Of a stretch of DNA of 15,061 bases, positions 12,654-15,061 are shown one piece after another; within the stretch, counting starts at the first letter, position 1, and each line of letters starts with the position of its first letter. Position numbers and translations under genes: made by a program. The notes under the pieces are model-generated. The model was not told where the DNA came from. It saw only the letters and a list, made by a program, of their open reading frames with translations, and searched no databases. The stretch comes from Acidimangrovimonas sp. (GTDB taxonomy: Bacteria; Pseudomonadota; Alphaproteobacteria; Rhodobacterales; Rhodobacteraceae), in assembly GCA_030147905.1 (NCBI GenBank), contig JASBUM010000043.1:1-15061 (forward strand). The letters are read 5' to 3'.

Positions 12654-15061
12654 GTGCCCGATCCGGCGCCATCGCCCGTACAGGATAGCGCCGCAAGGCA
12701 GGGCGCCCCCCATGACAGCGCCGCCCTGACCAGCATGTCGGCCCGTTTGTGGTGGATGCTCGCGGTTGCGGGGGCGCTGCTTGGTGTGGCCTTCCTGTTG
12801 CGCGAGCTGCATGTGCGGCTTGCCTTCGCCTCCGTCGGGGCGGCCTTCGTCCTGATCGCCGGGCTGATGGCCGGCGCGGTCGTTCTGCGCAGCCTGGCCA
12901 GGCGGCGCAAGCGCAACCAGTTGATCGAGATGGTGGCGCATGATGCCGCGCCCACCTTCATCGCCGACGGCGACGGCCATGTCCTGTATCAGAATGCCGC
13001 GGCGCTGAAGCGGTTCAGCGCCGAAAGCGAACCCAGCCTGATCCGCGCGATGCGGCATCTGTTCGTCAATCCCTCGGCGGTGATGCTGCGCCTGCAGACA
13101 CGGGCGGCCGACGATGGCGCGGCCCGCGAGGATGTCGTGACGCAGCGTGGCCACGCCCGACTGTCGGTTCACGGCGTGGGGGGCGGGCAATTTCTCTGGC
13201 GGCTCGAGGAGATGCTTGACCGCGGGGCCTCGGGACGCGGGGCGGAGGGGTTGAGCCTGCCGATGCTGGTGGCGTCCAAGGCGGGTGCGGTGCTGTTCAT
13301 GAACGAGGCCTTGCGCCGGATGCTGGGCGGCCGGCCGAAGACGCTGGACAGGATCTTTCCCCATCTGCCGATCCGTTCGGGGGAGGAGACGCTGATTTCC
13401 ACCCGGGACGGATCCAGCCGTGTCTTCGTGGCCGAGATGGAAGGCGCTGGCGACCGGCGCGAGATCTACCTGTTGCCCGACCTCTTGCGCGAGCCGCCGG
13501 CGGCAGCCGCGGTCGCCGATACGTTCGACGAGCTTCCGGTCGCGGTGGCGCGGATCTGCAATACCGGCGAGGTCGCGGCGGTCAACCGTCTCGCGCGGGA
13601 GCTTCTTTGCGTCGAGGAGGGGGAGGCGCTTGCCTTCGCCGATCTGGTCGAGGGACTGGGTCGCCCGGTCGGCGAATGGATCGGCGACGTCCTTGCGGGC
13701 CGTGCGCCCCGGCATCCCGAGGTACTGCGCGCCACCCGTGCGGAGCCGGAATGCTTCCTTCAGATCACCCTGCGTCGGGCCGTCGATCACGGGCGGCCCT
13801 GCGTGCTTGCGGTGCTGAGCGACGCGACCGAGCTGAAGACGCTCGAGGCGCAGGTGGTGCAAAGCCAGAAGATGCAGGCGATCGGCCAGCTTGCCGGCGG
13901 GGTCGCGCATGATTTCAACAACCTGCTGACCGCGATCACCGGCCATTGCGACCTTCTGATGCTGCGACACGAGAACGGCGATCCCGATTATGCGGATCTG
14001 GTGCAGATCAACCAGAATGCCAATCGGGCGGCAAGCCTGGTGCGGCAGCTTCTCGCCTTCTCGCGCAAGCAGACGATGAAGCCCGAAGTGATCGACCTGC
14101 GCGAGGCGCTGGGCGACCTGACGCATCTGCTCAACCGCCTGGTGGGCGAGAAGGTTTCGCTCAGCCGCCGCTATGACGACAACCTGTGGCCGGTACGCGC
14201 CGATCGTCGTCAGCTCGACCAGGTGATGATGAATCTGGTCGTCAATGCCCGCGACGCGATGCCGGGCGGCGGCGTGATCTGGGTGGAGACGGAGAATGCC
14301 AGCCTCATCGAGGATCTAAGCCGCGACCGTGCGGTGGTCCCGGCGGGGGACTACGTCATCATGCGGGTGCGCGATGAGGGTATCGGAATCCCGCCCGAGA
14401 GGCTGAGCAAGATCTTCGAGCCGTTCTTCACCACCAAGCGCACGGGGGAGGGCACCGGGCTGGGGCTGTCGACGGTCTACGGGATCGTCAAGCAATCGGG
14501 CGGATTCATCTTCGTAGACAGCATCGTCGGCACCGGCACGACCTTTTCGATCTATCTGCCGGCGCACAAGCACGAATTGCCCGAAGCGCGACGTCTGCGT
14601 GTGGTCGCGGTCGAGGCTGCCCGGTCCGGTGATGTGGCAGGTGCCGGTGAAGGGGTTTCTGCCGGCGGTGCGGCCGCCGACGGGCCCGCTGGCGGCACGG
14701 CGGCGTCACGAAGTGCGGAAGCGGCGGTGGCCCCGGCCACCCTGCGCCCGGGCGACGGTGTGGTCCTGCTGGTCGAGGACGAGGCCCCGGTGCGTGCCTT
14801 CGCGGCCCGCGCGCTGCGGCTTCGCGGCTATACCGTGATCGAGGCCGAGAGCGCCGAGGCCGCCCTCGATCTTCTTGCCGATCCCGAGCTGGCGGTCGAT
14901 GTCTTCGTCTCGGATGTCATCATGCCGGGCATGGACGGGCCGAGCTGGGTGCGCGAGGCGCTCAAGCAGCGTCCGGCGGTGCGGGTGATCTTCGTGTCCG
15001 GCTACGCCGAGGATTCCTTCGTCGACGTACAGTCGCGCATACCGAACTCGGTCTTCCTGCC
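12654..15061 (+). CDS. cckA: Hybrid histidine kinase CckA, 3' end beyond window
   Basis: CckA starts the CckA-ChpT-CtrA phosphorelay, which in Rhodobacterales controls motility and gene transfer agents. Order from the GTG start: two membrane helices (about 33-49 and 54-78), PAS-like sensor regions (about 90-390), the dimerisation helix with phosphorylated His419 in GGVAHDFNNLLT, an ATP-binding domain (Asn527 and Asn531 in NLVVNARD, Asp574 in DEGIGIP, FEPFFTTK, GEGTGLGLS), a ~55-residue Ala/Gly-rich linker, and a receiver domain with acidic pocket Glu708/Asp709, phospho-acceptor Asp754 in SDVIMPGMDG and Ser782 in FVSGY. The frame is open at the right edge; the usual KPF end is missing, about 35-45 residues. 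The GTG at 12654 has GGAG 7 nt upstream; an in-frame ATG at 12618 lacks a good site and would begin only 16 nt after the CtrA box. Confidence 0.95.
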   Translation, partial: MPDPAPSPVQDSAARQGAPHDSAALTSMSARLWWMLAVAGALLGVAFLLRELHVRLAFASVGAAFVLIAGLMAGAVVLRSLARRRKRNQLIEMVAHDAAPTFIADGDGHVLYQNAAALKRFSAESEPSLIRAMRHLFVNPSAVMLRLQTRAADDGAAREDVVTQRGHARLSVHGVGGGQFLWRLEEMLDRGASGRGAEGLSLPMLVASKAGAVLFMNEALRRMLGGRPKTLDRIFPHLPIRSGEETLISTRDGSSRVFVAEMEGAGDRREIYLLPDLLREPPAAAAVADTFDELPVAVARICNTGEVAAVNRLARELLCVEEGEALAFADLVEGLGRPVGEWIGDVLAGRAPRHPEVLRATRAEPECFLQITLRRAVDHGRPCVLAVLSDATELKTLEAQVVQSQKMQAIGQLAGGVAHDFNNLLTAITGHCDLLMLRHENGDPDYADLVQINQNANRAASLVRQLLAFSRKQTMKPEVIDLREALGDLTHLLNRLVGEKVSLSRRYDDNLWPVRADRRQLDQVMMNLVVNARDAMPGGGVIWVETENASLIEDLSRDRAVVPAGDYVIMRVRDEGIGIPPERLSKIFEPFFTTKRTGEGTGLGLSTVYGIVKQSGGFIFVDSIVGTGTTFSIYLPAHKHELPEARRLRVVAVEAARSGDVAGAGEGVSAGGAAADGPAGGTAASRSAEAAVAPATLRPGDGVVLLVEDEAPVRAFAARALRLRGYTVIEAESAEAALDLLADPELAVDVFVSDVIMPGMDGPSWVREALKQRPAVRVIFVSGYAEDSFVDVQSRIPNSVFL

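Noticed and set aside
12651..14126. 491-residue minus-strand open frame opposite cckA
   Set aside because: Antisense shadow of a well-defined kinase gene.
1..15061. tRNA, rRNA, CRISPR array, transposase or integrase
   Set aside because: Looked for cloverleaf-like and regularly spaced repeats and for mobile-element protein motifs; none was found.

Overview
The window is a GC-rich chromosomal stretch (roughly 70% by eye) from an alphaproteobacterium, most likely of the Rhodobacterales (Rhodobacter/Rhodovulum/Paracoccus relatives). The grounds are the order sseB-like, rplM, rpsI, the long N-terminal extension of S9, a CckA hybrid histidine kinase and a perfect CtrA-type box. Translated similarity is judged from memory of the families; no search was run.

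Layout. 1-2030: the 3' part of an SseB-domain protein, an AT-rich promoter island, the L13-S9 ribosomal operon (rplM-rpsI) and a textbook terminator with a UUCG loop. 2030-3141: a clearly lower-GC patch with a small AAA_28-type ATPase gene on the minus strand, a long palindrome behind it, a second copy of half of the rpsI terminator, and short tandem repeats in non-coding DNA. 3142-7255: a four-gene acid-sugar (tetronate) catabolic set split around a 403-bp divergent intergenic region. A beta-hydroxyacid dehydrogenase, OtnC and OtnK point left; OtnI points right. Together they match the known route from a four-carbon sugar acid through 2-oxo- and 3-oxo-tetronate and 3-oxo-tetronate 4-phosphate to dihydroxyacetone phosphate and CO2. 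7346-8239: an SDR-type NAD-dependent epimerase/dehydratase-like gene that probably belongs with this set as a second dehydrogenase or a preparatory enzyme. No transporter or regulator for the pathway is in view.

8297-12490: a group II PLP-dependent decarboxylase, then a protein joining a helical N-terminal region to a RimK-like ATP-grasp domain, then an RsmB/NOP-family RNA m5C methyltransferase overlapping it by 4 nt. The decarboxylase plus ATP-grasp pair is the best candidate for an undescribed system: it has the chemistry to make an amine and join it to a carboxylate, though substrate and product are unknown.

12491-15061: the cckA gene, cut by the right edge of the window inside its receiver domain. 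An exact TTAA-N7-TTAA box lies 51 nt before its preferred GTG start, suggesting that CtrA feeds back on its own phosphorelay kinase.

Long open frames antisense to these genes are GC-driven shadows and are left out.
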